Below, piece by piece: positions 1 to 9,152 of a stretch of DNA of 64,000 nt. A model generated the notes under the pieces. That model was not told where the DNA came from, searched no databases, and saw only the letters and a program-made list of their open reading frames with translations. How positions within the stretch are numbered: position 1 is the first letter of the stretch; every line of letters begins with the position of its first letter. The stretch covers positions 1,488,001-1,552,000 of the forward strand of contig NZ_JANHOF010000001.1 in the NCBI RefSeq assembly GCF_024498075.1. The letters run 5' to 3'. The stretch is from Paenibacillus mendelii (lineage in GTDB: Bacteria; Bacillota; Bacilli; Paenibacillales; Paenibacillaceae). The position numbers were made by a program, and so were the translations under genes.

Positions 1-175
1 TGCAGGCGATAAAGCGGCTCAGCACGACTTGGTAGGACTGCTTGATCGTTTTCTGTATGCAAAGCAATGTCAGAATGCCTGCTGAAACATAAAATTCCAG
101 TTGGAGCGATTGTGCAAGCAGGACGGCAATGCTGACGCCGATGGCAGTTTTGATCGTGCGAAATCCGATTTTCAT
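1..175 (-). CDS. Aromatic acid exporter family (ArAE_1/FUSC-like) membrane protein, N-terminal part
   Basis: The window opens inside a minus-strand gene; only its first 58 codons are present, starting at ATG 175-173 just after a GGTGGGGAGA ribosome-binding site. The peptide begins MKIGFRTIKTAIG and continues into a hydrophobic segment (VSIAVLLAQ) and a second one (VSAGILTLLCI). This matches the conserved start of the Bacillales YqjA/YgaE-like aromatic acid exporter family, multi-pass membrane proteins of poorly known substrate. The rest lies outside the window, so intactness cannot be judged. It is divergent from the AraC gene at 534. Family call is by N-terminal resemblance only. Confidence 0.6.
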   Translation of the reverse strand, partial: MKIGFRTIKTAIGVSIAVLLAQSLQLEFYVSAGILTLLCIQKTIKQSYQVVLSRFIAC

Positions 176-533
176 TCTCCCCACCGCTCTCTATGTTAGT
201 TTATATTACTCATAAGGTGAGTTATGTGTAATTTTATTCGACAACTTTCACCATTATCCTTCAATAGCATCGAAAAATCTTCAATGCGCCCTACGGTTGG
301 AAGTCTTCCTCTCACCGTACTACTTGTACTTTTGGATCATCGCTCAAGCCCGCACAAGTGGATATAAACACACAAATAAGCCGATCCGCCAGGATCAGCT
401 TGCAGTCAAATATCGCTAAAAGCGGCTATGCATTCTCTCCGTTCACAGATTGATGAAGGGGATAGGAATACGTTTATGCATCTGCTATAGTGAAAGCGTG
501 CAACACATTTTTCGGACGAAGAGGACTGATTCG
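176..533. other. Intergenic region between divergent genes
   Basis: About 360 bases separate the exporter-like gene and the AraC regulator and should hold both promoters. No convincing -35/-10 pair, RNA structure or small gene was recognised. An in-frame upstream ATG at 450 extends the AraC frame but has no ribosome-binding site and adds non-family-like sequence, so this stretch is treated as non-coding. Confidence 0.4.
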
Positions 534-1430
534 ATGAACAAGGAGCTGCTGGAGGAGAAGAAGATGCATGGTGATGCTTCCTTCCCGCTTCAGGTTTATT
601 TGGCCGAGCATCGCGCTGGAGAAATATTCGAACCCCATTGGCATGAAAGCTTGGAAATCATATATATCTTAAGCGGCTCGGCAACCTTTACAATCGATGA
701 TGACAAACACGAGCTTCAAGCAGGCGACTATCTGTTCGTGAACAGCGATAAGATTCATGGCGCCACCTTCTCGGAAACCTGCCGCTTCCATGCCATCGTA
801 TTTGATCTGAAGATGTGCCTTGGCACCGGCCTGGATATATGCAATCATAAGTACTTTAACCGGATGCTGGAGCGCCAGATGCTGCTTCCCAACGTCATTG
901 ACAAGAATAGCGCCATATACCCGGACATTCAGCAGTGGATCCGGCAGCTGTACGGCAAATACGAGCAGAAGAGCGACGGATACGAGTTGTATGCCAAAGG
1001 GCTCTTGACGCTTATAATGGCCAGTCTGTTCGAGCACGGCCAGATGATTGAACCGGATAAGAACCGGCTCAATAAGACGAATCAGATGAACAGGCTTAAG
1101 CTGGCTCTCAACTATATGACAAGCCACTATCCGGACACCATCCCCGTCAAAAGCCTGGCCGACTTGTCCAATATGAGCTTGTACTACTTCTGCCGCTACT
1201 TTAAATCGGTTACCGGCTGCACCCCGGTGGAATACCTCAACCGGCTGCGGATCTCCAAGGCGGAGACGCTGCTGGCTACCACGGATAAGCGGGTCATTGA
1301 TATCGCGTTCGAAGTGGGCTTCAACAGCTTGAATTATTTCTCCGAGATGTACCGCCGTACGAAAGGAATCAGCCCTTCGGAGGCCAGAGAGCGCGCCCGG
1401 ATCGCTGCGCAGAACCGGATCGGCGTCTGA
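534..1430 (+). CDS. AraC family transcriptional regulator (cupin sensor plus HTH)
   Basis: A 298-residue cytosolic one-component regulator. The N-terminal third is an AraC-type cupin: 'FEPHWHESLEIIYILSG' and 'LQAGDYLFVNSDKIHG' are typical sugar-binding cupin signatures. The last 100 residues carry two helix-turn-helix units ('VKSLADLSNMSLYYFCRYF' and 'VIDIAFEVGFNSLNYFSEM') followed by the 'GISPSEAR' end of the family. The start at 534 is preferred over in-frame ATG 450 because GAAGAGGA lies eight bases upstream and the cupin fold begins soon after. It converges on the Gfo/Idh pair, so it may control the sugar-utilisation genes to its right, but the target is inferred from position only. Confidence 0.85.
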   Translation: MNKELLEEKKMHGDASFPLQVYLAEHRAGEIFEPHWHESLEIIYILSGSATFTIDDDKHELQAGDYLFVNSDKIHGATFSETCRFHAIVFDLKMCLGTGLDICNHKYFNRMLERQMLLPNVIDKNSAIYPDIQQWIRQLYGKYEQKSDGYELYAKGLLTLIMASLFEHGQMIEPDKNRLNKTNQMNRLKLALNYMTSHYPDTIPVKSLADLSNMSLYYFCRYFKSVTGCTPVEYLNRLRISKAETLLATTDKRVIDIAFEVGFNSLNYFSEMYRRTKGISPSEARERARIAAQNRIGV

Positions 1431-1440
1431 TAGCAGTTAA

Positions 1441-1488
1441 AGAAAGGCAGCATACGGATGCATAGCATCTGTCGTATGCTGCCTTTCT
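1441..1488. terminator. Bidirectional intrinsic terminator
   Basis: A perfect 16-bp stem (1441-1456 with 1473-1488; arms AGAAAGGCAGCATACG and its complement) lies between the convergent AraC gene and the Gfo/Idh gene. The arms end in A-rich and T-rich stretches, so it can stop transcription from both sides. Confidence 0.8.
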
Positions 1489-1525
1489 TGTTCTCGTTCT
1501 CGCCCGCTACTGTTTCCGCTAACGG

Positions 1526-2770
1526 CTACAGCACATCTCCCCGGCCGATTTCCTGCCATACTTGACGGGCGTAAGCTACCGCTTCATCTGAGAGAGTCAT
1601 CGGGCCTTGCGTGGCGGGATATGGCTGGCCAGGACCGCGATCCTCGTAGAATGGGGACCAATGGTCGTTCTCATATCGCACCCGCACCGCTTCGTCGCGC
1701 ATATCCGGCACTTCGAACGGAGCGCCGCCCGCAAGCGCGGAGCGGTACGCCTGAATGCCGACGATCGTCATATCAAGCGCCCGGTATACGTTCAAATACG
1801 GCTGCTCATTATTCCGAATCGCTTCGGCAAAGTGATAGTTCGTAAAGAAATCGCCTCCGCCATGCCCCGCTCGCTGTGCCAATTCGGGACTTACAGGGAA
1901 TTCCGGCAAATAGATCATCTCCGCCTCTTCCCCTTCAAGCAGATCGTAATGCTCATGACGCAGCCGCACGCGATGCGGATCGCCCGTGCGCATGTTCTCC
2001 ATCTGCCCGCGCGTGCCGTGAATCCGGTACCAGTTGCCATGCCCGCGCAATACTACCCCGTTCAACGTTACGACCGCCTCATTGTCCATGCGGCACATAA
2101 TCGTAGAAGCCTGATCCGCAACACGGGCATGCAGCCGTTCTTTATCCGCGCTCGACTGCGGAATACACAATGCATTCACACTTGTGGGACGGCGATCCGT
2201 AATATACATGATCGGTGCCAGGGCATGCGTGCAATAATAGGTTGCCGGGATGTTGTTCCGCCAATGATCCAGGCCAGGACTGATCGAATTATGTTCCTGA
2301 GAAGAAAACGGATGGATATATTCCCCTTCGCCGAACTGCAGCTCGCCGACAGCTCCCTCTTGATATAGACGGCGCATCTCTTGATTGTACACAAAATATG
2401 GATAGTTCTCGGCGATCATATAGATCTTGCCGCTCTTCTCGACCGCTCGCGCTAATGCAGCCGCTTCCGCCAGCGTCTTGCAGGCGCTGACCTCGCTCAT
2501 GACATGCTTGCCCGCTTCAAGAGCCCGAATGGCAAACGGGGCATGCTGATGAAAGAAGTTCGCCAGGATCACGGCATCCAGGTCATGCTCCAGAAACCGG
2601 TCATAATCCGTGTAAGTGGCGACCCCCAGCTCACTGCCGAGCTGCAAGAGCCGCTCCTCCCATACATCACATATCGCTACAAGCTCCATCCCAACAACCT
2701 GCGCTCCTCCGTAGAAGGAAGAGCCGCGGCCTACGCCGACTACACCAACACGAATTTTCCCAGTAGTCAT
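1526..2770 (-). CDS. Gfo/Idh/MocA family oxidoreductase (paralogue 2 of a tandem pair)
   Basis: A predicted NAD(P)-dependent sugar or inositol dehydrogenase of 414 residues, cytosolic. The N-terminal Rossmann fold shows 'VGVVGVGRGSSFYGGA', close to the GxGxxG nucleotide-binding signature, and the family motif 'EAGKHVMSEVSACKT' stands where Gfo/Idh enzymes carry E-K-P-x-A; here the Lys-Pro is replaced by S-A-C, so the usual catalytic lysine is not evident at this place. 'HWRNNIPATYYCTHALAPIM' contains the conserved histidine region. ATG 2770 overlaps the stop of the upstream paralogue (ATGA), indicating translational coupling; the longer frame start at 2803 lies inside that gene. Substrate unknown; neighbouring sulfatase and fucosidase suggest a deoxy- or sulfated sugar. 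Confidence 0.85.
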   Translation of the reverse strand: MTTGKIRVGVVGVGRGSSFYGGAQVVGMELVAICDVWEERLLQLGSELGVATYTDYDRFLEHDLDAVILANFFHQHAPFAIRALEAGKHVMSEVSACKTLAEAAALARAVEKSGKIYMIAENYPYFVYNQEMRRLYQEGAVGELQFGEGEYIHPFSSQEHNSISPGLDHWRNNIPATYYCTHALAPIMYITDRRPTSVNALCIPQSSADKERLHARVADQASTIMCRMDNEAVVTLNGVVLRGHGNWYRIHGTRGQMENMRTGDPHRVRLRHEHYDLLEGEEAEMIYLPEFPVSPELAQRAGHGGGDFFTNYHFAEAIRNNEQPYLNVYRALDMTIVGIQAYRSALAGGAPFEVPDMRDEAVRVRYENDHWSPFYEDRGPGQPYPATQGPMTLSDEAVAYARQVWQEIGRGDVL

Positions 2771-4026
2771 GATAGAACATCCTCTCTTCCGATACGCTTC
2801 CATACCGACCGAGCGTAAGCAACCGCTTCTTCAGATGGCTTCTTCTCGCCTTGATAGCTTGGGAACGGCTGTCCCGGCCCGCGATCCTCGAAGAACGGCG
2901 ACCAGTCGTCATTCTCGTATTTCACCCGCACCGATTCGTCGCGAAGATCCGGAATCTCGAAGGGTGCGCCATTAGCCAGCGCCGAACGATAAGCTTGGAT
3001 CCCGACAATCGTCATATCCAGCGCACGATATACATCCAAATAAGGCTGCTCGTTCTTGCGAATCGCTTCAGCAAAATGATAGTTCGTAAAGAAGTCGCCT
3101 CCGCCATGACCTGCTTTCTGCGCTAGATCCGGATGGACGGGGAATTCCGGCAAATAAATCTTCTCGAGCTCTTCCCCATCAAGCAGGTCGTAGCTTTCGT
3201 GACGCAGCCGCACGCGGTTCGGATCGCCTGTACGCATGTTTTCCATTTGGCCGCGCGTGCCGTGAATGCGATACCAGTTGCCATGTCCGCGAAGCGTGAC
3301 GCCGTTCAACGTGACGACAGCTTCATTATCCATGCGCAGCATAATCGTTGCCGCGGAATCGTTATGGCGAACAAGCAGCTTCTGCGAATCGCTCTCCATG
3401 AATGGAATACAGAGCGCATTCACGCTCGTCGGACGCCGGTCGGTAATAAACATAATCGGAGCAAGAGCATGCGTACAGTAATACGTCGCCGCCCGATGAT
3501 TGCGCCAATGGGCCAAGCCGGGGCCGAGCACAGCCATTTCTTCGGCCGAGCATGGATGAATGTATTCGCCCTCGCCGAATTGCAGCTCCCCGACTTGGCC
3601 TTCTTGATATAAACGGCGCATTTCCTGGTTGTATACGAAATACGGATAGTTCTCGGCCATCATGTAAATCTTTCCGCTCTTCTCGACAGCACGCGCAAGC
3701 GCAACGCCTTCCTTCAATGTTTTGCAGGCGCTGGTCTCGCTCATCACATGCTTGCCAGCCTCTAGAGCACGAACTGCGAACGGTGCATGCTCATGGAAGT
3801 AATTCGCCAGAATGACCGCATCCATATCATGCTGCAGGAATTGGTCATAATCCGTATAAGCGGCTACGCCAAACTCCTGGCCCAGCTGCTGGACCCGCTC
3901 TTCCCATACATCGCAGATTGCGACTAGCTCCATCCCAACGGCCTGCGCTCCTCCATAGAATGATGAACCGCGGCCTACACCGACAACGCCCACTCGAATT
4001 TTGCGTTCCTGTATCGCTTCAGACAT
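2767..4026 (-). CDS. Gfo/Idh/MocA family oxidoreductase (paralogue 1 of a tandem pair)
   Basis: A 419-residue predicted NAD(P)-dependent oxidoreductase, co-linear with the downstream gene over its whole length and clearly a tandem duplicate. The Rossmann motif 'VGVVGVGRGSSFYGGA' is near residue 11 and 'EAGKHVMSETSACKT' near residue 88, again lacking the usual E-K-P triplet. AGGAGCG precedes the ATG by about eight bases. Its stop shares bases with the next start, so the pair should be translated together. Keeping two long, similar copies suggests they act on different epimers or form a hetero-oligomer, but this is inference. Gfo/Idh membership is secure; the reaction is not. Confidence 0.85.
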   Translation of the reverse strand: MSEAIQERKIRVGVVGVGRGSSFYGGAQAVGMELVAICDVWEERVQQLGQEFGVAAYTDYDQFLQHDMDAVILANYFHEHAPFAVRALEAGKHVMSETSACKTLKEGVALARAVEKSGKIYMMAENYPYFVYNQEMRRLYQEGQVGELQFGEGEYIHPCSAEEMAVLGPGLAHWRNHRAATYYCTHALAPIMFITDRRPTSVNALCIPFMESDSQKLLVRHNDSAATIMLRMDNEAVVTLNGVTLRGHGNWYRIHGTRGQMENMRTGDPNRVRLRHESYDLLDGEELEKIYLPEFPVHPDLAQKAGHGGGDFFTNYHFAEAIRKNEQPYLDVYRALDMTIVGIQAYRSALANGAPFEIPDLRDESVRVKYENDDWSPFFEDRGPGQPFPSYQGEKKPSEEAVAYARSVWKRIGREDVLS

Positions 4027-4230
4027 ATTTGATCGCTCCTATCAATAGTCACTCTTCCACTTTATGACTTTATTGTACAGGGGATCATCTCATCTTTCAC
4101 CAGCCATTCTTGCCATCAAGTTAAACAAATTTGCGCTATAGGGTCGGATTACTGGCTGCTCTTGCCGAATGCCGGATGAAGATTACGCCATCTATTTTCC
4201 TCCCAGCTGCGGTGTTGGGGTGAAATGAAC

Positions 4231-4263
4231 AACAGCCCCGCAGAAAGCACTGCGAGGGCTGTT
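4231..4263 (-). terminator. Hairpin downstream of sulfatase gene
   Basis: AACAGCCC (4231-4238) pairs with GGGCTGTT (4256-4263) with further GC pairs inside. It follows the sulfatase stop at 4283 in the direction of transcription; the following T content is moderate, so termination is likely but may be partial. Confidence 0.6.
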
Positions 4264-4282
4264 CGTTTATATTTTATGTAAC

Positions 4283-5683
4283 CTATTCAATCTGCTTCAC
4301 CGGCTCGTCCAGCACGTCCAGCTGCAGAGCGGCAAGCTCCTTCTTTAACTGAGCAGCCAGATCTGCATATTCCGGATTTCCATACATATTGTTCATTTCG
4401 AAACGATCCTGCTCCAGATCGAACAGCTCCCATTCCGGCGGTCTGGTCTCCTCCTTCGAGCCCATCGTACCCAGCGCTTCCGCATAGTAGTAGATCAGCT
4501 TGTATCGATGCGTCCGGATGCCGTAATGCGAATACACGTTATGATGGTCATCCAGGTGCATCCAATACCGGTAATACATCGATGTCCGCCAATCTTGCGG
4601 CGTATCGCCCTGCAGAACATTTCGCAAGCTTCGTCCCTGCATATCGGAAGGAGCCGGAATTCCGGCATAGTCCAGGAATGTCTGGGCAAAATCCACATTC
4701 AGGCTCATCGCATCCGTCACGGAACCCTGCCTGATCTCACGCGGATACTTGACCACGAACGGCATGCGAAGCGACTCCTCATACATGAACCGCTTGTCGA
4801 ACCACCCGTGATCACCCAGGAAGAAGCCTTGATCGGACGTATAGATAACAATCGTATCCTCTGCAAGACCTTCGTCCTCCAAATAGTCCAGCAATCTACC
4901 AACATTATCATCAATAGAAGCCACGCAGCGAAGGTAATCCTTCATATAGCGCTGATATTTCCATTTCTTCTCCTCCAGCGGTGTTAAACCATCAGGAGTT
5001 TTCCCTTTGACATCGCTCTCCCGCAAGTCTTCAATGCGCATATTGGCTTGGACCGCGGCTTGGGAGCGCGTTGCATAATCATCATAGAATGTCTCAGGCT
5101 CAGGGATATCGACATCCTCATACATATTCTTATGCTTGTTATCCGGCACCCACGGCCTGTGCGGAGCCTTGTGATGGCACATCAGCATGAATGGCTTGCT
5201 CTGATCACGCTTCTCCAGCCAGTCCAAGCAGTGATCCGTAATCACATTCGTCACGTAGCCATTATATTGCTTCTGCTCTCCCATCTCAATGAACGTAGGA
5301 TTATAGTAGTCGCCTTGACCGATGATAACATTCCAGTAGTCAAAACCGGTGGGATCTGCGTCCCCTCCGTGCCCCAAATGCCATTTGCCTACCATCGCCG
5401 TCTGATAACCGCCCTCTTGAAGCAATTTCGGGAATGTCGTCTGTTTCCCGTCGAAAGGCTCATCGATGGACTTCACCCCGTTCAGGTGATTATATTTGCC
5501 AGTCAATATAGCAGCTCTGCTGGGGGAACAGATCGAGTTGGTGCAAAAGCAGTTCTCGAAAAGCATGCCCTCGCTTGCAATACGGTCGATATGCGGCGTG
5601 GCGTTTATTTTACTGCCATAACAGCTCATGGCGTGTGAAGCGTGATCATCCGACATGATAAATAGAATATTAGGTTGTTTCAT
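4283..5683 (-). CDS. Sulfatase (type I, formylglycine-dependent)
   Basis: A 466-residue arylsulfatase-superfamily hydrolase that removes sulfate esters, probably from a sugar. 'NILFIMSDDHASH' near residues 5-17 gives the metal-binding Asp pair, and 'CSPSRAAILTG' (Cys52) is the CxPxR signature whose cysteine is converted to formylglycine. 'MVGKWHLGH' and 'HKAPHRPW' are the following conserved Lys/His motifs. No signal peptide is seen, so it probably acts in the cytosol on imported oligosaccharide. ATG 5683 is chosen because AGGAGGAAT lies upstream; the in-frame ATG at 5707 lacks a site. It sits between fucosidase/importer genes and the Gfo/Idh pair. Its maturase is not in this window. Confidence 0.92.
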   Translation of the reverse strand: MKQPNILFIMSDDHASHAMSCYGSKINATPHIDRIASEGMLFENCFCTNSICSPSRAAILTGKYNHLNGVKSIDEPFDGKQTTFPKLLQEGGYQTAMVGKWHLGHGGDADPTGFDYWNVIIGQGDYYNPTFIEMGEQKQYNGYVTNVITDHCLDWLEKRDQSKPFMLMCHHKAPHRPWVPDNKHKNMYEDVDIPEPETFYDDYATRSQAAVQANMRIEDLRESDVKGKTPDGLTPLEEKKWKYQRYMKDYLRCVASIDDNVGRLLDYLEDEGLAEDTIVIYTSDQGFFLGDHGWFDKRFMYEESLRMPFVVKYPREIRQGSVTDAMSLNVDFAQTFLDYAGIPAPSDMQGRSLRNVLQGDTPQDWRTSMYYRYWMHLDDHHNVYSHYGIRTHRYKLIYYYAEALGTMGSKEETRPPEWELFDLEQDRFEMNNMYGNPEYADLAAQLKKELAALQLDVLDEPVKQIE

Positions 5684-5860
5684 TATGAAATTCCTCCTGC
5701 CTTTCAATATAAAAGTAATGCGGACACAAGCCGCCGCTTGGTTCCTTCTTTAGGTAGATAGAACATACCCCTATGATATACGATCATTCTATGAAGCACA
5801 AAGAAGAAGTGAAGAATTCATTCGTTTTTATAACGAAGGCAGCTAGCAACGAAAATTAAA

Positions 5861-5895
5861 CAAGCTGACTCCTGTCGAGTACAGGAATCAGCTTG
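5861..5895 (-). terminator. Intrinsic terminator after fucosidase gene
   Basis: CAAGCTGACTCCTGT pairs with ACAGGAATCAGCTTG (one mismatch) around a CGAGT loop. Read on the minus strand the stem is followed by GTTTAATTTT, a good U-tract, so it should end the importer-fucosidase transcript before the sulfatase gene. Confidence 0.85.
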
Positions 5896-5943
5896 TAGGC
5901 TAGGTATTTTTCAATGTTTACTAATGGAGTCTTGACCAAAACC

Positions 5944-7362
5944 TTATTGGCTCAAATAAACCTCTAAAGCTGATAATGTCGGACACCATCTTGACTCCGT
6001 AATCGTCAGCCGTATAAACCGAGATGTAACGGCGGAGAAACGGAATATTCGTTTATGTCCGACAACCGTACCGGCATATAATGGCTTCCAGTCGCCCGCC
6101 TCTTGATATTCCAACTTGAATCGTTCTATCCTTTGTCCGTACCGGTATTCTTGCAGGATGATGTGGTCGAACGCGACTTCGCGCAGCAGGTCAACCTCCA
6201 GTATAGCTTGCTCCGTTCCTTCTTCCGGAGTCCAGTATGTGTCTTTATTTCCGTCCAAAATATGGCCTGCATCGTAGCCGTCCTTTTGTTCGGAAGCCGA
6301 CGCCGATGTATTCATGGCCAAATTATGCTTGAATGTATGGCGAATCCTGTCTCCAAGCTCCCGCAGCCGCATCACATCGTTCTTGTGAATAAGTCCTCTC
6401 CGGTCCGGAGGAATATTTAACAGAAATGTGGCATTCCCGCCGACAGCGCCGTAATAGATATCCAGCAGTTCATCTACTGATTTGATCTGATCATCCTCCG
6501 AGGCATGGTAAAACCACCCCGGCCGAATGGACGTATTGACTTCTGCCGGATACCAAACCAACTCAGGCTCATGCGCAATGATGTCTCTGCTCCCGAGATC
6601 CTGATCCTGCGAATCGTAGCGCTTGGCGAACTCGCGCTCATCCGCTTGCTGCGATTTTTCCTGAATCTTCTCGTTATTCCGCAGTGAGGCCGGCACGACG
6701 CTCCATTCCGATTCCCGGCAGCGTCCCGCTTCATTTCCGCACCAGCGAATATCCGGACCGCATACCGAGATGACGGCATCCGGCTGCAGCTCACGGATTA
6801 ACGCGTAATAAGCATCCCAATCGTTCACCTGGCGTTTTCCATTCGGTCCTTCGCCGCAGGCTCCGTCAAACCATACGCAAAAAATGTCCCCATACCGAGT
6901 CAGCAGCTCTCTCAACTGGCTCAGAAAAAACTCGTTATAACGCGGTGAATCCCCATACGTACGCTCGTGCCGGTCCCATGGCGACAAGTAAATGCCGAAT
7001 TTCATCTCGCCTTTTCGGCACGCATCGGCAACCTCCTTCACGATGTCGCCTTCGCCGTTTTTCCAGGGACTGTTCTTGACCGAATGCTCCGTATACCGGC
7101 TTGGCCATAAGCAGAATCCATCATGATGCTTGCAGGTAAGGATAAGCCCCCGCATTCCTGCAGCCTTACAGGCTTCCACCCATTGATTAGCATCGAATTC
7201 AGCCGGGTTGAATATTGCCGGATCCTCGCTTCCTGTTCCCCATTCCTTATCCGTATACGTATTAACAGTAAAATGAATGAACGAATAAAATTCCATCTCT
7301 TGCAGCGCCAGCTGACGTTCCGAAGGATGTATTTGCGCAGCGTATCGAATGAAACTTTCCAT
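5944..7362 (-). CDS. Alpha-L-fucosidase (GH29) with C-terminal discoidin-type domain
   Basis: A 472-residue retaining glycosidase that cleaves alpha-linked L-fucose. 'FYSFIHFTVNTYTDKEWGTG' and 'LILTCKHHDGFCLWPS' are GH29 landmarks, and 'FCVWFDGACGEG' holds the probable nucleophile Asp166. The last 140 residues ('ILDGNKDTYWTPE', 'FRFSAVTSRFIRLTI') resemble an F5/8 type C carbohydrate-binding module. No signal peptide is visible, suggesting intracellular action on imported oligosaccharides. The ATG at 7362 follows AGGAGGAAGCATTT; the longer frame to 7455 has no site. It lies directly downstream of the binding protein of an ABC importer. Activity on fucose rather than another GH29-family substrate is likely but not certain. 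Confidence 0.9.
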   Translation of the reverse strand: MESFIRYAAQIHPSERQLALQEMEFYSFIHFTVNTYTDKEWGTGSEDPAIFNPAEFDANQWVEACKAAGMRGLILTCKHHDGFCLWPSRYTEHSVKNSPWKNGEGDIVKEVADACRKGEMKFGIYLSPWDRHERTYGDSPRYNEFFLSQLRELLTRYGDIFCVWFDGACGEGPNGKRQVNDWDAYYALIRELQPDAVISVCGPDIRWCGNEAGRCRESEWSVVPASLRNNEKIQEKSQQADEREFAKRYDSQDQDLGSRDIIAHEPELVWYPAEVNTSIRPGWFYHASEDDQIKSVDELLDIYYGAVGGNATFLLNIPPDRRGLIHKNDVMRLRELGDRIRHTFKHNLAMNTSASASEQKDGYDAGHILDGNKDTYWTPEEGTEQAILEVDLLREVAFDHIILQEYRYGQRIERFKLEYQEAGDWKPLYAGTVVGHKRIFRFSAVTSRFIRLTITESRWCPTLSALEVYLSQ

Positions 7363-7508
7363 AAATGCTTCCTCCTGTGCGACGATATGTACCCCGGCGG
7401 ACCTCAAAGTCCCACCCGGCAAACGTGCGGGCGGGACTCTGCCAAACGATTTCATTTATTATGCAGTCCGTCGAAGATGGCTTCAACTATGAATTTCTTT
7501 TCGTTGAA

Positions 7509-9122
7509 TTACCCCTTTTTCTTTGCATCATAGGCTTCCTGATAGATTTGTATAAACCGTTTGAGGTTCATACCGTCCAGTTTTTTCAAGTACCCGTCCC
7601 ACTCTTTCTCAACATCGATATCGCCGGTTACCGCTCTGGCCATAAATTCTTTCTTGTAGTCCGTTATCGTTTTAGTCAAGCCGGCAAGTTCTTCCGACTG
7701 ATCTTTGGTAAAAAACAATGGCGGGACAACTTTATCGACATCGAGCTTCGAAGACTCATATTTTTGTTTCGTCTCTTCGTACAGGATCGTTTCCTGTGTG
7801 CCAGGCTCCGCCGCTTCACTTAAGCGGAATGCGCTGGTGCGCAGTGACGGTCCCGTTTGCGACCATCCATAATTTTGGAGGCCCGTTAAAGTGACTACCC
7901 GTTTCCATTTGGCAGGTTCACTTGCTATGGAAACGTCGCCTGCGCTTCCCTTAACCCATTCCTGATCCGGACGGCCGAAAATAGCTCTCATTGTGGCTTC
8001 TTCGCTATACATGAAGTCGGCCAGACGGAAGGCTGCCTCGGGGTTTTCAGCCTTGTTGGTAATGATATAAACTCCTTGTGAAAGCCCATAAGGATTGAGG
8101 GAAACGGATTTCATTCCGCTCGGACCTGTCAGAGGAGGAACGGCTGCATAGTCCTTCACACGATCGGAGCTTGGCAAGAAGGAGCCTGAAAAGTTGGACG
8201 GAGCCGATCCAAGGATCATTTCCGGATTACCCGACAACTTCTTTATGCCGTTCAAGTCTTGCGTAAACGTTTCAGGCGCAAGCAAACCTTCCGCATACAA
8301 CTTACGCATATACGTGAGCCCCTCCTTCCACCTCGGCTGAGTGAATGCAACATCAATTTTCCCATTTTGTACGATCATATCGTTCATGTCTTTCTCGACA
8401 AAAGCGGACATCAGAAACATTTCAGGACCGGAATTCACATATCCAGCTAACGGAATTTCATCTTTCTTGCCGTTACCGTTCGGATCGTTCTCTTTAAAAG
8501 CCTTCAAGACTTCATAATATTCATCTGTGGTCGTCGGCATTTGAAGTCCGAGCTTCGTCAGCCACCCTTGATTGATCCACATTTTTTGGGACATGGTGCA
8601 ATGATAGCATTCGTTGACCTGCGGCAGTCCGTAAATATTACCATCCGGTGCCGTAATCGTTTCTTTAGCATACGAAACCTCATTAAACATCTTTTTTGTT
8701 TCCACGCCATATTTATCGATCAAATTGTTCAAGGGGATAAAGACGCCGTCTTTTCCGTAGAGTGACATCTGCACCGGAGATACGTTGAAGCCCATGATGA
8801 CGTCCGGATAATCTCCCCCTGCCAGGGTTATATTCAGTTTTTCTTGCGCCGATTTTTCAGGTGCTACCTCCCATACGATATGAATATTGGTTTTCTCCTC
8901 CAACCACTTGGTATATTCATTCGTAGCGAAATTTTCTACCAGGCTGTTGCCGTACATCAGTACCGTAAGGGTCGTTTTCTCTTGTGTAATCGGCAAACTT
9001 CCGGCTTCCGTCACAATAGAGGGACTTGCAGCCTCAGGCGTTTCTTCTTGTTGAGAACAAGCGCCAAGTATCAGGGATAAACTTAATAATGAACTAAGTA
9101 TGATGCTCATCTTTTTCTTCAT
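7509..9122 (-). CDS. Extracellular solute-binding lipoprotein of sugar ABC importer
   Basis: A 537-residue lipoprotein. The signal peptide ends in the lipobox L-G-A-C (about residue 22), after which it should be anchored outside the membrane. The body is of the LplA-like family used with LplB/LplC permeases in Paenibacillus ('TLTVLMYGNSLVENF', 'YGLPQVNECYHC', 'DPNGNGKKDEIPL', an EF-hand-like calcium loop common in these proteins). GGGAG lies nine bases before the ATG. It is the third gene of the importer operon (permease, permease, binding protein, fucosidase), so its ligand is probably a fucose-containing oligosaccharide. No ATPase is encoded nearby; a shared MsmX-type ATPase elsewhere would be expected. 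Confidence 0.9.
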   Translation of the reverse strand: MKKKMSIILSSLLSLSLILGACSQQEETPEAASPSIVTEAGSLPITQEKTTLTVLMYGNSLVENFATNEYTKWLEEKTNIHIVWEVAPEKSAQEKLNITLAGGDYPDVIMGFNVSPVQMSLYGKDGVFIPLNNLIDKYGVETKKMFNEVSYAKETITAPDGNIYGLPQVNECYHCTMSQKMWINQGWLTKLGLQMPTTTDEYYEVLKAFKENDPNGNGKKDEIPLAGYVNSGPEMFLMSAFVEKDMNDMIVQNGKIDVAFTQPRWKEGLTYMRKLYAEGLLAPETFTQDLNGIKKLSGNPEMILGSAPSNFSGSFLPSSDRVKDYAAVPPLTGPSGMKSVSLNPYGLSQGVYIITNKAENPEAAFRLADFMYSEEATMRAIFGRPDQEWVKGSAGDVSIASEPAKWKRVVTLTGLQNYGWSQTGPSLRTSAFRLSEAAEPGTQETILYEETKQKYESSKLDVDKVVPPLFFTKDQSEELAGLTKTITDYKKEFMARAVTGDIDVEKEWDGYLKKLDGMNLKRFIQIYQEAYDAKKKG

Positions 9123-9152
9123 AAGACAATCTCCCTTTCAATTAGCGATGAA

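Noticed and set aside
1607..2368. Long plus-strand ORF of 253 codons opposite the Gfo/Idh gene
   Set aside because: It is the mirror of a well-conserved minus-strand gene and shows no protein features of its own; similar mirrors occur opposite most genes here.
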